A program made the position numbers and the translations under genes. Source: Patescibacteria group bacterium (lineage in GTDB: Bacteria > Patescibacteriota > Microgenomatia > Woykebacterales > RBG-16-39-9b). From it: a stretch of 38,400 nt of DNA. Shown one piece after another: positions 1 to 6,951 of the stretch. Below the pieces are notes generated by a model. It searched no databases, was not told the origin of the DNA, and worked only from the letters and a program-made list of their open reading frames with translations. Positions within the stretch are counted from its first letter, which is position 1. Each line of letters starts with the position of its first letter. The DNA is taken from contig JANWIZ010000044.1 of NCBI GenBank assembly GCA_025449635.1, forward strand, positions 1 to 38,400. The letters are read 5' to 3'.

Positions 1-23
1 ATACCATGTAATAAATTAGTCTT

Positions 24-884
24 ATGTCAAATCAAGCTGAACTAGACCCACGTAATCAAGAAGCGGTTGATGCTGCTCTTGAAAATAGTTGGGAAAAGGC
101 AATAAAAATTAATATTGAATTATCAGAAGAATATCCCGACGATGTAAATGTCCTCAATCGCCTTGGACATGCGTACGCAGAATTGGGTCAGGTAAACAAA
201 GCAAATTCAGTGTATAAGAAAATATTGGAGATTGACCCTTACAATCCTATTGCCCAAAGAAACTTAGAGAGGTTATCAACCTTAAGGGGCAGTAGTATTA
301 AGATAAAAGAAACCAGATCAACATTTGATCCAGACGCTTTCATTGAGGAACCTGGTAAAACTCGAGTCATTGAGGTTGTCGATTTGGCCATGCCAAAAGT
401 TTTAATCTCACTACGCACTGGGGACAAAGTTGATCTAAACCCGAACAAAAAAGATATCACAATAATCTCTGATGACAATCACCGGCTCGGAAAATTGGAA
501 TCTAGTTGGGGCGAAGAGATCTCTCAAGCTTTACGTTTAGGAAGTCAGTTTGAAGCAATTGTTAAGGCTGTCAAAGTTGGTAAAGACTCAGTCAGCTCTA
601 CTCTATCTGTATTTTTAAGAGAAGTAAAAAGGTCAAAAAAATTGGCGCACCCAACTTTCCCAATCGAAAATAACAATTTTACGCCATTTGTAAGAGAAGA
701 GTCGGTAAGCTACCTAAAAGAACACGAGGGTTCCAATAGCGACGAAACCAGTGAGATTGTCGATGAAGCAAGCCTTGAGGAACTTAACTCGGATGAAGAA
801 ACACCCACTGAACATACTCCAATTGAAGTCGAAGCGCCTCTTCCAGATATGATCGAGGACGAGGAAAATTTTTCACAGAAATAA
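24..884 (+). CDS. TPR-repeat protein of unknown function
   Basis: 286 aa. The first ~85 residues form helical tetratricopeptide repeats (LNRLGHAYAELGQVNKA then VYKKILEIDPYNPIAQRN, the typical TPR A/B helix pattern ending in D-P-x-N-P). Residues ~90-215 look like a separate folded domain of mixed beta and alpha character that I do not recognise. The last ~65 residues are very acidic (runs of E, D, S, T) and probably disordered. There is no signal peptide or membrane segment, so a cytoplasmic adaptor or scaffold is likely. A TAATAA box sits 9 nt before the ATG and no Shine-Dalgarno is visible. The gene converges on the 306-aa minus-strand gene with an 8-nt gap. The TPR assignment is firm; the role is unknown. 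Confidence 0.75.
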   Translation: MSNQAELDPRNQEAVDAALENSWEKAIKINIELSEEYPDDVNVLNRLGHAYAELGQVNKANSVYKKILEIDPYNPIAQRNLERLSTLRGSSIKIKETRSTFDPDAFIEEPGKTRVIEVVDLAMPKVLISLRTGDKVDLNPNKKDITIISDDNHRLGKLESSWGEEISQALRLGSQFEAIVKAVKVGKDSVSSTLSVFLREVKRSKKLAHPTFPIENNNFTPFVREESVSYLKEHEGSNSDETSEIVDEASLEELNSDEETPTEHTPIEVEAPLPDMIEDEENFSQK

Positions 885-892
885 CCTAATCC

Positions 893-1813
893 TTAAGCTA
901 ATTCATCTTCCTCTGGAGAAATTTCCATTGGTTTTGGTGCTACAATTGAAGGTATCACCTCGGCTGGTTTGTCTAAAATAGGAACAGTTGCGACAACAGG
1001 TTCTACTTTTTGTGGTTCTGGTTTCTTTGTCACTTCTTGCTTTGGACTTACTTCGATCGGTTTTGGTTGAGGTGTAACCTTAGGTTTTTCATCAAGTTTG
1101 ATTTCTTTCGAGGATTTATCGTCAATTACAATTTCTTTCTTTTGAACTTCTATTTTTTTCACTTCTGACTCTGCTTTGACTTCAGGTTTCGTAGATTCTG
1201 GAACTGGTTTTTGATCCACCAATAGTGGTTTTTCAGTAGCTTTCTTTTGCTCATTAGTTTTATCTTTCTCTACCTCACTTGAATTCGATTCTATCGACGC
1301 TTTTTTCTCACCTTTTAGCGATTCGATGGCAGCGTATGAAACTGTAAGATTGTTAGCCGGAAGATGTAGAACAACCTCGCTTCCAACATCTCCCCCTAAA
1401 TGCTCAACTGTAACTGGCAAAACTTTATAGGTACCTTCTGGAGTAATTGCTTTCCACTTCCCATCTTTTTTTGTAAGAATTCCATTTGTACGAAAACGTT
1501 TGACGTGCTCTATTTGTTTAAATCGTTTCTCTTTACCCTCTTCAACCAATTTCAAAGTGTCTCCAACAACCAACATACTTTTACTTGCGTAATTTGCGGG
1601 TACAGGAAAGGTCTCTCCAGTAGTTGTTACCATGTTTTCACCGTCAAAACTTCCAGTCAGACCTGGTAGATTCTTATTCTGTTCTTTATTTTGTGGGACA
1701 GCGGTTTCAATTTTTCCAGTTTCCAGGTCAGTTAGCAATTGTTTTGCCAGCTTTATGCTAGATTCAGCTGATACTAAAGCCTGCTTTATGAGATCAATGT
1801 TTTTACTGTTCAT
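893..1813 (-). CDS. Conserved CPR-type protein with Lys/Glu/Pro-rich tail
   Basis: 306 aa. Residues 1-35 form a helix (IDLIKQALVSAESSIKLAKQLL). Residues ~50-165 form a compact beta-rich domain with the segment FPVPANYASKSMLVVGDTLKL, which I recall as typical of CPR genomes but cannot assign to a function. From ~166 to the end the protein is low-complexity (K, E, P, V), probably disordered, and ends EISPEEDELA. It has no membrane segment. It starts 18 nt after the stop of the large P-loop ATPase gene on the same strand, so the two are probably co-transcribed and this may be a soluble partner of that ATPase (inference from position only). It converges with the TPR gene. Confidence 0.7.
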   Translation of the reverse strand: MNSKNIDLIKQALVSAESSIKLAKQLLTDLETGKIETAVPQNKEQNKNLPGLTGSFDGENMVTTTGETFPVPANYASKSMLVVGDTLKLVEEGKEKRFKQIEHVKRFRTNGILTKKDGKWKAITPEGTYKVLPVTVEHLGGDVGSEVVLHLPANNLTVSYAAIESLKGEKKASIESNSSEVEKDKTNEQKKATEKPLLVDQKPVPESTKPEVKAESEVKKIEVQKKEIVIDDKSSKEIKLDEKPKVTPQPKPIEVSPKQEVTKKPEPQKVEPVVATVPILDKPAEVIPSIVAPKPMEISPEEDELA

Positions 1814-1831
1814 TAATTTTTTTCTCCTTTT

Positions 1832-4800
1832 TTATCTAATTTCAGTTTTATCATGTTGCTGTATTTCACTTGATTGTGGAAAACGAAAAATCTCAACTTC
1901 CCCATTTGGATCTTGTGGTCCAACAGTTGCAGGACCTTGATGAATTGGAGGAGATTGAGTGTTTGGTATAGATGACTCTGGTGTAGCAGAACCTTGTTGA
2001 TTATCCCTCTGTGAGCCGTAGATAGTTTGATTAGGTAAAATATTTGTAGTTGGATCTGGGGATAATACTTGGGCATCATTAGGAGCAGTCATTTCTTCAA
2101 TTGTTTCAAATTTTTCAACCGAACTAACCTTTCTAGTTTCTTCTGCTAGTAAATCAGCCAATGGTGAGTCTGGTTGCGGAATGGTAAATTGCTGCTCTGG
2201 TTCTAATGGAACCACCGAAGCAACTGGAGTTTGGGGTTGTGCTGGTTCTGTAACTATTGGTTGTTGGTAAGTTTGAGATACTTGCCCCCCTTCAATTGGT
2301 TCATTAGAAACTACTGAAGTTGCTTGGGGCTGTTGATTTGGAACTATTGAAGGTTGGTTAACTGTAGTAACAGTTGTTTCCCTTGAAACTGTTGGTTCTG
2401 GTGTTGTCTCTTGCAGTGACCAAGCCGGTGGTTGAGGTGGTAGTCCCGGTCTAAATTTGGTTTCGGTCCATTTCTTAATCAGTCTTTCAACCTTTTCAAC
2501 TTCTCGACCATACTTTGCCCTAGAAGCAGCTATTGCTCTCTGAGCTAAATGAGTTGCGTCTGTTGCTGGTGGTAATGAGAGCGCCGAAAAAGGCTGGGAA
2601 CCCATATCATCAATCTGTAACCGAAGGTACATCTCAAATCGACCTAGATTAACAAAATCATTAGCCAAAAACACCGGGCTAAATTCTTTTTCCAGAAAAG
2701 CAGCATCTTGATTCCCTACTCCAAAACAAATTAATGTACCGACATTTCCAAAAATAGCGTCTCTAACAGTCTGCGGCATTTGTTCGATATATTGATGTGT
2801 GATGGTCAAATCAAGCCGGTATTTTCTGGCTTCGGAAAGAATTACTGCGAAACTATCTGTCGCAAAATTTTGAAATTCATCAGCATAAAGGAAGAAGTCA
2901 GTTCGCTGCTCTTCAGGAATATCAACCCGTCGCATCGCAGCAAATTGAAGTTGCGAAACAATCATTGCTCCAAGAAGGGACGTATTATTTGAACCGATTC
3001 GTCCTGAAGCCAAATTAACAAAGAAAAGTTTACGGTTGTTGATAATATCGTCGATTTTTATAGTTGATTTAGGTTGTCCAACAATGTTTCTGATCAATTC
3101 GCTATTTAGGAATTGACCAACCTTATTTTGAATTGGCGAAATTGCTTCCGTAATAAGACGTTCATTTTGCTCAAGCCGCGCAAACTCGTTGATCCAAAAG
3201 TTCTTCATCTGTGGATCGTTAATTAGATTAACAATGTATTTACGATAATCTTTATCTACCAATAAACGTAAAATTGACAGTAGTGAAGTGTTTGGCACCT
3301 CGAGCAATGTCAAAATACAATTCTTCAAAATATACTCAAGTCTTGGACCCCAGCTATTTTCAAAATACTTCTTGAAGACATCAAGTAGCCCATCAGCAAT
3401 TAAGGTCCTCTGTTTGGTATCAACCATTTCTAACATATTCAATGAAACTGGGTTATCGCTGTCAGCTGGGTTGAAAAGTACAACATCATCAAGTCGATTT
3501 TCAGGTACAAATTCGAGTAACTCATCAATTAACTGTCCGTGTGGGTCTAAAATCGCAACCCCATTACCAGCACGCATATCTTGAATGATCATATTCTTTA
3601 TCATCGTTGATTTACCGACACCGGTTTTACCGATGATATACATGTGTTTTCGTCGATCAGCTTTTTTAATACCAAACTTAGTCTCATGATCACGAAAATA
3701 AGTTTTGCCAATGTAAGTAACATTTTCAGAAGGAAGACTCAGTGGTGGTTCCCCTTTCTTCGATCGAGTCCAATCAATAGTTGGAGTTTCAACCGAAACA
3801 TTTGGTAAATGAAAAATCGAAGCTAGCTCTTCTATCGTTAAAACATAGTCTCCCGCCTCATTCTCAGGAAAATATCTTTCCTGATAATTTTTAAGCAATT
3901 CTGCAGTTTTTGGTCCATCAGGGTCAGATTCAAAACTATTAAGAGAGGCTGTAGAAAACTGCTTAAAAGAAGCAATTGCCGAAGCGAGTCTTTCTTGGGC
4001 AATTCCAGCAGAAGCACCTGCTGCTATCACCCTAATCTTAGTTTCAAAACCAATCTTGGAAAGTTTGTTCTCGATCATTTTTAAATCCAGCTCTTGACCA
4101 GCAGAAAGCCTTGGTGCTGGAGTATGGGCACTCGCTGCTCTTGGGTCAACTTCAGTAGGACCCTTCATCATATAAGGAACGACATTGGTTCCGACAGAAA
4201 GGATATGCTTTCCAACATCAAGCATGATTTCAGAAGCGTTTAAGGCAACTGGCTCTTTGCCCTCGCGAATCATTTTGACATAGTCATGACCTCTGTCTTG
4301 CCAAAAGTCATCTATTGGACGTACAAGAATCTGCACCCAAATTTGCTCTCCATTACGTACGCTACCAAGAGCACTAGTAACTGCAGCTAAAGGATCTACC
4401 TCAAAATCTCGAAAAGTTTTTATGGGGAAAATGAAATCTTTGGCTAAAACAAGTTCCGTACCAATAACTGAGGAGTTATCAGAAATACTCCTGGAATAAT
4501 CAACAGCCTCCCTGATTTCAGCTGTTGGATATTGAGCATAGATTTGACTTTCAACAAAACTTTTGAATTGTCGTGGAGTAAAAGCATAGAAACTAATACC
4601 TTCTGAAGAACTTACAATTTCTAATGAAACATGTTCCTGGGAGGTTGGAGAAAATTTCAACAAACCATGTAAGGAAGCAAACATTTGCTCGGCTGCGATC
4701 GGTAATTTTTCATTTTCTTTGGGTAAACGAATTGAAAGGAGAACTCCCTCAGTAATATCCGACTTCTTGCTTCCTTTAGTTTCTTGCTGTAATGCAGTTC

Positions 4801-4858
4801 TATAGGCAAAGAAGAAGGCTACAATAACAATTATGAAAACAATGATTATTAAGGCCAT
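1832..4858 (-). CDS. Membrane-tethered TraD/VirD4/HerA-like P-loop ATPase
   Basis: 1008 aa. An N-terminal membrane helix (residues ~2-20, LIIIVFIIVIVAFFFAY) is followed by a ~370-residue domain of unknown fold. The motor domain has Walker A GKTGVGKST near residue 410, the AILDPHGQLIDELL segment typical of this superfamily, and Walker B DFFLYADEFQNFA near residue 655, followed by a sensor-like ITHQYIEQMP. The last ~230 residues are P/Q/T/S-rich and probably disordered. Type IV secretion coupling proteins and HerA/FtsK relatives pump DNA or protein through membranes. No relaxase, VirB or pilin genes lie nearby, so conjugation is not supported. A TTGACT-18-TAAGAT promoter precedes the gene. The family call is good; the substrate is unknown. 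Confidence 0.85.
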   Translation of the reverse strand: MALIIIVFIIVIVAFFFAYRTALQQETKGSKKSDITEGVLLSIRLPKENEKLPIAAEQMFASLHGLLKFSPTSQEHVSLEIVSSSEGISFYAFTPRQFKSFVESQIYAQYPTAEIREAVDYSRSISDNSSVIGTELVLAKDFIFPIKTFRDFEVDPLAAVTSALGSVRNGEQIWVQILVRPIDDFWQDRGHDYVKMIREGKEPVALNASEIMLDVGKHILSVGTNVVPYMMKGPTEVDPRAASAHTPAPRLSAGQELDLKMIENKLSKIGFETKIRVIAAGASAGIAQERLASAIASFKQFSTASLNSFESDPDGPKTAELLKNYQERYFPENEAGDYVLTIEELASIFHLPNVSVETPTIDWTRSKKGEPPLSLPSENVTYIGKTYFRDHETKFGIKKADRRKHMYIIGKTGVGKSTMIKNMIIQDMRAGNGVAILDPHGQLIDELLEFVPENRLDDVVLFNPADSDNPVSLNMLEMVDTKQRTLIADGLLDVFKKYFENSWGPRLEYILKNCILTLLEVPNTSLLSILRLLVDKDYRKYIVNLINDPQMKNFWINEFARLEQNERLITEAISPIQNKVGQFLNSELIRNIVGQPKSTIKIDDIINNRKLFFVNLASGRIGSNNTSLLGAMIVSQLQFAAMRRVDIPEEQRTDFFLYADEFQNFATDSFAVILSEARKYRLDLTITHQYIEQMPQTVRDAIFGNVGTLICFGVGNQDAAFLEKEFSPVFLANDFVNLGRFEMYLRLQIDDMGSQPFSALSLPPATDATHLAQRAIAASRAKYGREVEKVERLIKKWTETKFRPGLPPQPPAWSLQETTPEPTVSRETTVTTVNQPSIVPNQQPQATSVVSNEPIEGGQVSQTYQQPIVTEPAQPQTPVASVVPLEPEQQFTIPQPDSPLADLLAEETRKVSSVEKFETIEEMTAPNDAQVLSPDPTTNILPNQTIYGSQRDNQQGSATPESSIPNTQSPPIHQGPATVGPQDPNGEVEIFRFPQSSEIQQHDKTEIR

Positions 4859-4899
4859 TTTTGCTCTCTTTTTCTCATCTCCAATCTAACACAAAGCTA

Positions 4900-4929
4900 A
4901 TCTTACTATTATTTATAGCTAAAAGTCAA
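4900..4929 (-). promoter_or_regulatory. Promoter for the TraD/VirD4-like ATPase operon
   Basis: Read on the minus strand: TTGACT (4929-4924), an 18-nt spacer, TAAGAT (4905-4900). The predicted start is near 4893, giving a leader of about 35 nt before the ATG at 4858, with a purine-rich AAGAGAG as a possible ribosome-binding site. It lies back to back with the plus-strand promoter at 4962-4990. Confidence 0.55.
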
Positions 4930-4961
4930 TTTTAGCTTATTACTTTACCCTTAATCTTAAT

Positions 4962-4990
4962 TTGACTTTTTAAAGAAATCATGCTAATAT
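4962..4990 (+). promoter_or_regulatory. Strong sigma-70 promoter for the candidate small RNA
   Basis: TTGACT (4962-4967), exactly 17 nt, TAATAT (4985-4990), with an extended -10 TG at 4982-4983. One of the best promoter matches in the window, yet no plus-strand gene follows: the next coding region (5091-6155) is on the minus strand. The predicted start is near 4997. Confidence 0.7.
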
Positions 4991-4996
4991 CGCAGT

Positions 4997-5076
4997 GATC
5001 TCTCTCCTTTCTTCCGAGGAAGGGCCAAAATAGTCCTTTCTCGTGACAGAGTCCCCTTCGGGGGGCTTTGTCGTTT
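4997..5076 (+). ncRNA. Candidate small RNA, family not recognised
   Basis: About 80 nt lie between a strong promoter and a 12-bp stem capped by UUCG (5045-5056 / 5061-5072). Upstream of that stem are two mutually exclusive hairpins sharing the GAAGGG segment: TTCTTC/GAAGGG around CGAG (5009-5024), and GAAGGGC/GTCCTTT around CAAAATA (5019-5039). The sequence does not match tRNA, SRP RNA, 6S, tmRNA or a riboswitch I know. The 3' U-run is short (GTTT), so termination may be weak or the RNA may be processed. Existence of the unit is moderately supported; its function is unknown. Confidence 0.45.
5045..5076 (+). terminator. UUCG-capped 12-bp stem, likely 3' end of the small RNA
   Basis: GACAGAGTCCCC pairs along all 12 positions (two G-U) with GGGGGCTTTGTC across a TTCG tetraloop, followed by GTTT. 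On the minus strand no U-tract follows the stem, so it fits plus-strand termination better than the end of the 5091-6155 gene. The short U-run lowers certainty for intrinsic termination. Confidence 0.45.
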
Positions 5077-5090
5077 AAAAGGGTTCTGAA

Positions 5091-6155
5091 TTAAAAATCA
5101 AAATATTTTGCTATGTCATTCCCGATATAAACTTCAGTATCAACATTAATTTTCCTGTCAATTCGATCTTTTATACCGTTTTTGAACATATTAGATAGTC
5201 TTTGATCTAAACTAGTTTTTCTTTTACTGACCAACTCACTTTTTTCAAGCACATTACCAGTCCGTACCTCTACAACACGAAGGCCAATATTGTTAAGCAT
5301 GTTTTTCATAATAGTTCCAGCTCCTTCTACTCTACTGGCGTTAACTACCGTGACTGTTAACTCCTCACTAATAATTCGACTGTCTGTTAAAATTAAGCCA
5401 AAATATTTATTTAAAGAATTGTGTTGTAGATAACCTTGAGTGTCATTACCTCCCCTAAGCTCTAAAATAGTAAACCTCTCTGGACGCAAGCTTTTTACTC
5501 TGGAAATTAACGTATTAAAATCTCCAACCGAGAGATTTGTCCTCAAATTAGAGTCAAGATGAGATTTGATGTTAAAAAAGTTTAAGAAGAAGCCAAAGGA
5601 AAAAACTTCATCTGCTACTCTCTCAAGCTGATCCTTTTTTTGCCATGAGTTTTTTTGGTCAAGCAAAATGTAACCATCGATTGGAAAACCCAAAGTTTCA
5701 ATAAGTTTAGCTGTCAGTTTTTCTAAATAAGTACTGTCATTGACTTTTAATGCGAATAATTCTTTAAGGGTGGTATCCTTTTTCTCTCCATAAATGTTTT
5801 GATTTGGGTCTAGGCTAAGTATGTGAACTTTCTTATCAGTTGGATCAAGGCTTCCTAATGATATTTCCAGTAGTTGATTTGAATAATGAGTTATCAATAA
5901 TATATTTGTTCTAAAGTTAAAATTTATATTGTTTTGGTTTACTAAATTATTCTGTACTTTTGGGAATGGTTTTGCGAAAACATTAATAATCGAAGGTAGT
6001 TTTACCAAAAAAGTAAAAACAAAAAGTCCAGAAATAATTATAAGCAGTAGCTTAAACAACCGTTTTGTCTGTTTGTTACGCTTTTCATTTAACAATGACT
6101 TACTGTTACTAAAACCATGTTGGTCGTAAAGATTAAACTTAATTTTGCTTCCCAT
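5091..6155 (-). CDS. Degenerate LCP-like membrane protein with LytR_C domain
   Basis: 354 aa. A basic N-terminus (NEKRNKQTKRL) precedes one membrane helix at ~35-55. Residues ~78-235 resemble a LytR-CpsA-Psr fold (NILLITHYSN, then VHILSLDPN where active enzymes have an SIPRD-like stretch). Residues ~260-315 match the LytR C-terminal domain (VTVVNASRVEGAGTIMKNM). LCP enzymes attach glycopolymers to the cell wall. Here the Arg and Asp that bind pyrophosphate are not visible, so an enzymatic role is doubtful. The protein is probably anchored with its bulk outside the cell. It is monocistronic, divergent from the 6253 gene. The LytR_C call is fairly secure, the LCP part less so. Confidence 0.6.
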   Translation of the reverse strand: MGSKIKFNLYDQHGFSNSKSLLNEKRNKQTKRLFKLLLIIISGLFVFTFLVKLPSIINVFAKPFPKVQNNLVNQNNINFNFRTNILLITHYSNQLLEISLGSLDPTDKKVHILSLDPNQNIYGEKKDTTLKELFALKVNDSTYLEKLTAKLIETLGFPIDGYILLDQKNSWQKKDQLERVADEVFSFGFFLNFFNIKSHLDSNLRTNLSVGDFNTLISRVKSLRPERFTILELRGGNDTQGYLQHNSLNKYFGLILTDSRIISEELTVTVVNASRVEGAGTIMKNMLNNIGLRVVEVRTGNVLEKSELVSKRKTSLDQRLSNMFKNGIKDRIDRKINVDTEVYIGNDIAKYFDF

Positions 6156-6213
6156 TTAGAGTAAATGTTACCACAGTTATACGCATTTAAGTCGAGGCCC
6201 TTAACTATATTCC

Positions 6214-6243
6214 TTGACAGAGTAAAGTCATTTTCACTACCAT
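6214..6243 (+). promoter_or_regulatory. Promoter of the 232-aa membrane protein gene
   Basis: TTGACA (6214-6219, perfect -35), 18-nt spacer, TACCAT (6238-6243). Only 9 nt separate the -10 box from the ATG at 6253, so the mRNA would have almost no leader. Confidence 0.5.
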
Positions 6244-6252
6244 GAGAGTAGT

Positions 6253-6951
6253 ATGCAACTGCCTAGTCAAATATCAGATTTGATAAAATCAACACCTGAC
6301 CCCAATGTTCCAGCAGAAAAAATAAAGAAGCAAAAGAAGCAACGAATTATTCTTATTACTCTCGCAGCTATAGCTGTACTACTTGTGTTTTTAATCTTGA
6401 TTTTATTCCTCGCTTCGCAAACTTCTAGAAAAACCTCTAAAACTATTCAAGAGTCTGATCCAAAAAAAGCTTTAGAAAAATCCCAGAAAGAAAAAGAGGA
6501 GGCTAGCAGATCAGCTACTGAGGCAGCAAAACCACTAAATCGGCTGCAAAAGGCATTTGATGAGATTATTGGATCCAATAGTCTAAAAAAGAATTTAACT
6601 ATCAATTCTAGCGGTTTAGCCGAAATTGCTTACGTAATCTCATCTACTGATGGCACTTTTATTATTAAGACCTCATACGAAAACTTTGCCGACTTTGCTA
6701 CTAAAGTTTTTAATATTAGCGACGTTCAAAAGTTAAGTATCAGTTCCTACACAACTAAATTTGTCGATCAGTATGGGCAACCAAATCAAGTAGCTTTGAA
6801 ACTAGAAATAACCAGGGAAACTAATGATAAAGTCAACTGGGCAGTAAAAAAATACGCCTACAAAGATTATCCAACTATTCTTACAACCCACCAGATAAAC
6901 TCTAACCTATCAAAAGACTACGAAAACTTACTAAAGTCCTTAAAGAGCTAA
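6253..6951 (+). CDS. Single-pass membrane protein of unknown function
   Basis: 232 aa. A short cytoplasmic segment with a basic patch (KIKKQKKQR) leads into one membrane helix at ~31-53 (IILITLAAIAVLLVFLILILFLA). A charged helical stretch follows at ~60-100 (KALEKSQKEKEEASRSATEAAK, likely coiled coil), then a ~130-residue extracytoplasmic domain of mixed alpha/beta character that I do not recognise. The near-leaderless promoter and lack of Shine-Dalgarno match several other genes here. Its 3' end overlaps the convergent Kef-type antiporter gene by 12 nt. Confidence 0.65.
   Translation: MQLPSQISDLIKSTPDPNVPAEKIKKQKKQRIILITLAAIAVLLVFLILILFLASQTSRKTSKTIQESDPKKALEKSQKEKEEASRSATEAAKPLNRLQKAFDEIIGSNSLKKNLTINSSGLAEIAYVISSTDGTFIIKTSYENFADFATKVFNISDVQKLSISSYTTKFVDQYGQPNQVALKLEITRETNDKVNWAVKKYAYKDYPTILTTHQINSNLSKDYENLLKSLKS

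Noticed and set aside
1813-2079. 88-aa minus-strand ORF overlapping the ATPase tail
   Set aside because: Alternate frame of the low-complexity tail; ATPase frame continues through it and the 306-aa start follows normally.
4997-5076. Signal recognition particle RNA, 6S RNA, tRNA or T-box at the small-RNA locus
   Set aside because: Lacks the SRP GGUC/GGAAGCAGCC core, is too short for 6S, has no cloverleaf and no T-box AGGGUGGNACCGCG sequence.
5045-5076. Terminator of the LCP-like gene (minus strand)
   Set aside because: On the minus strand the stem is followed by ACGAGAAAGG with no U-run; the plus-strand reading has at least GUUU and a matching upstream promoter.
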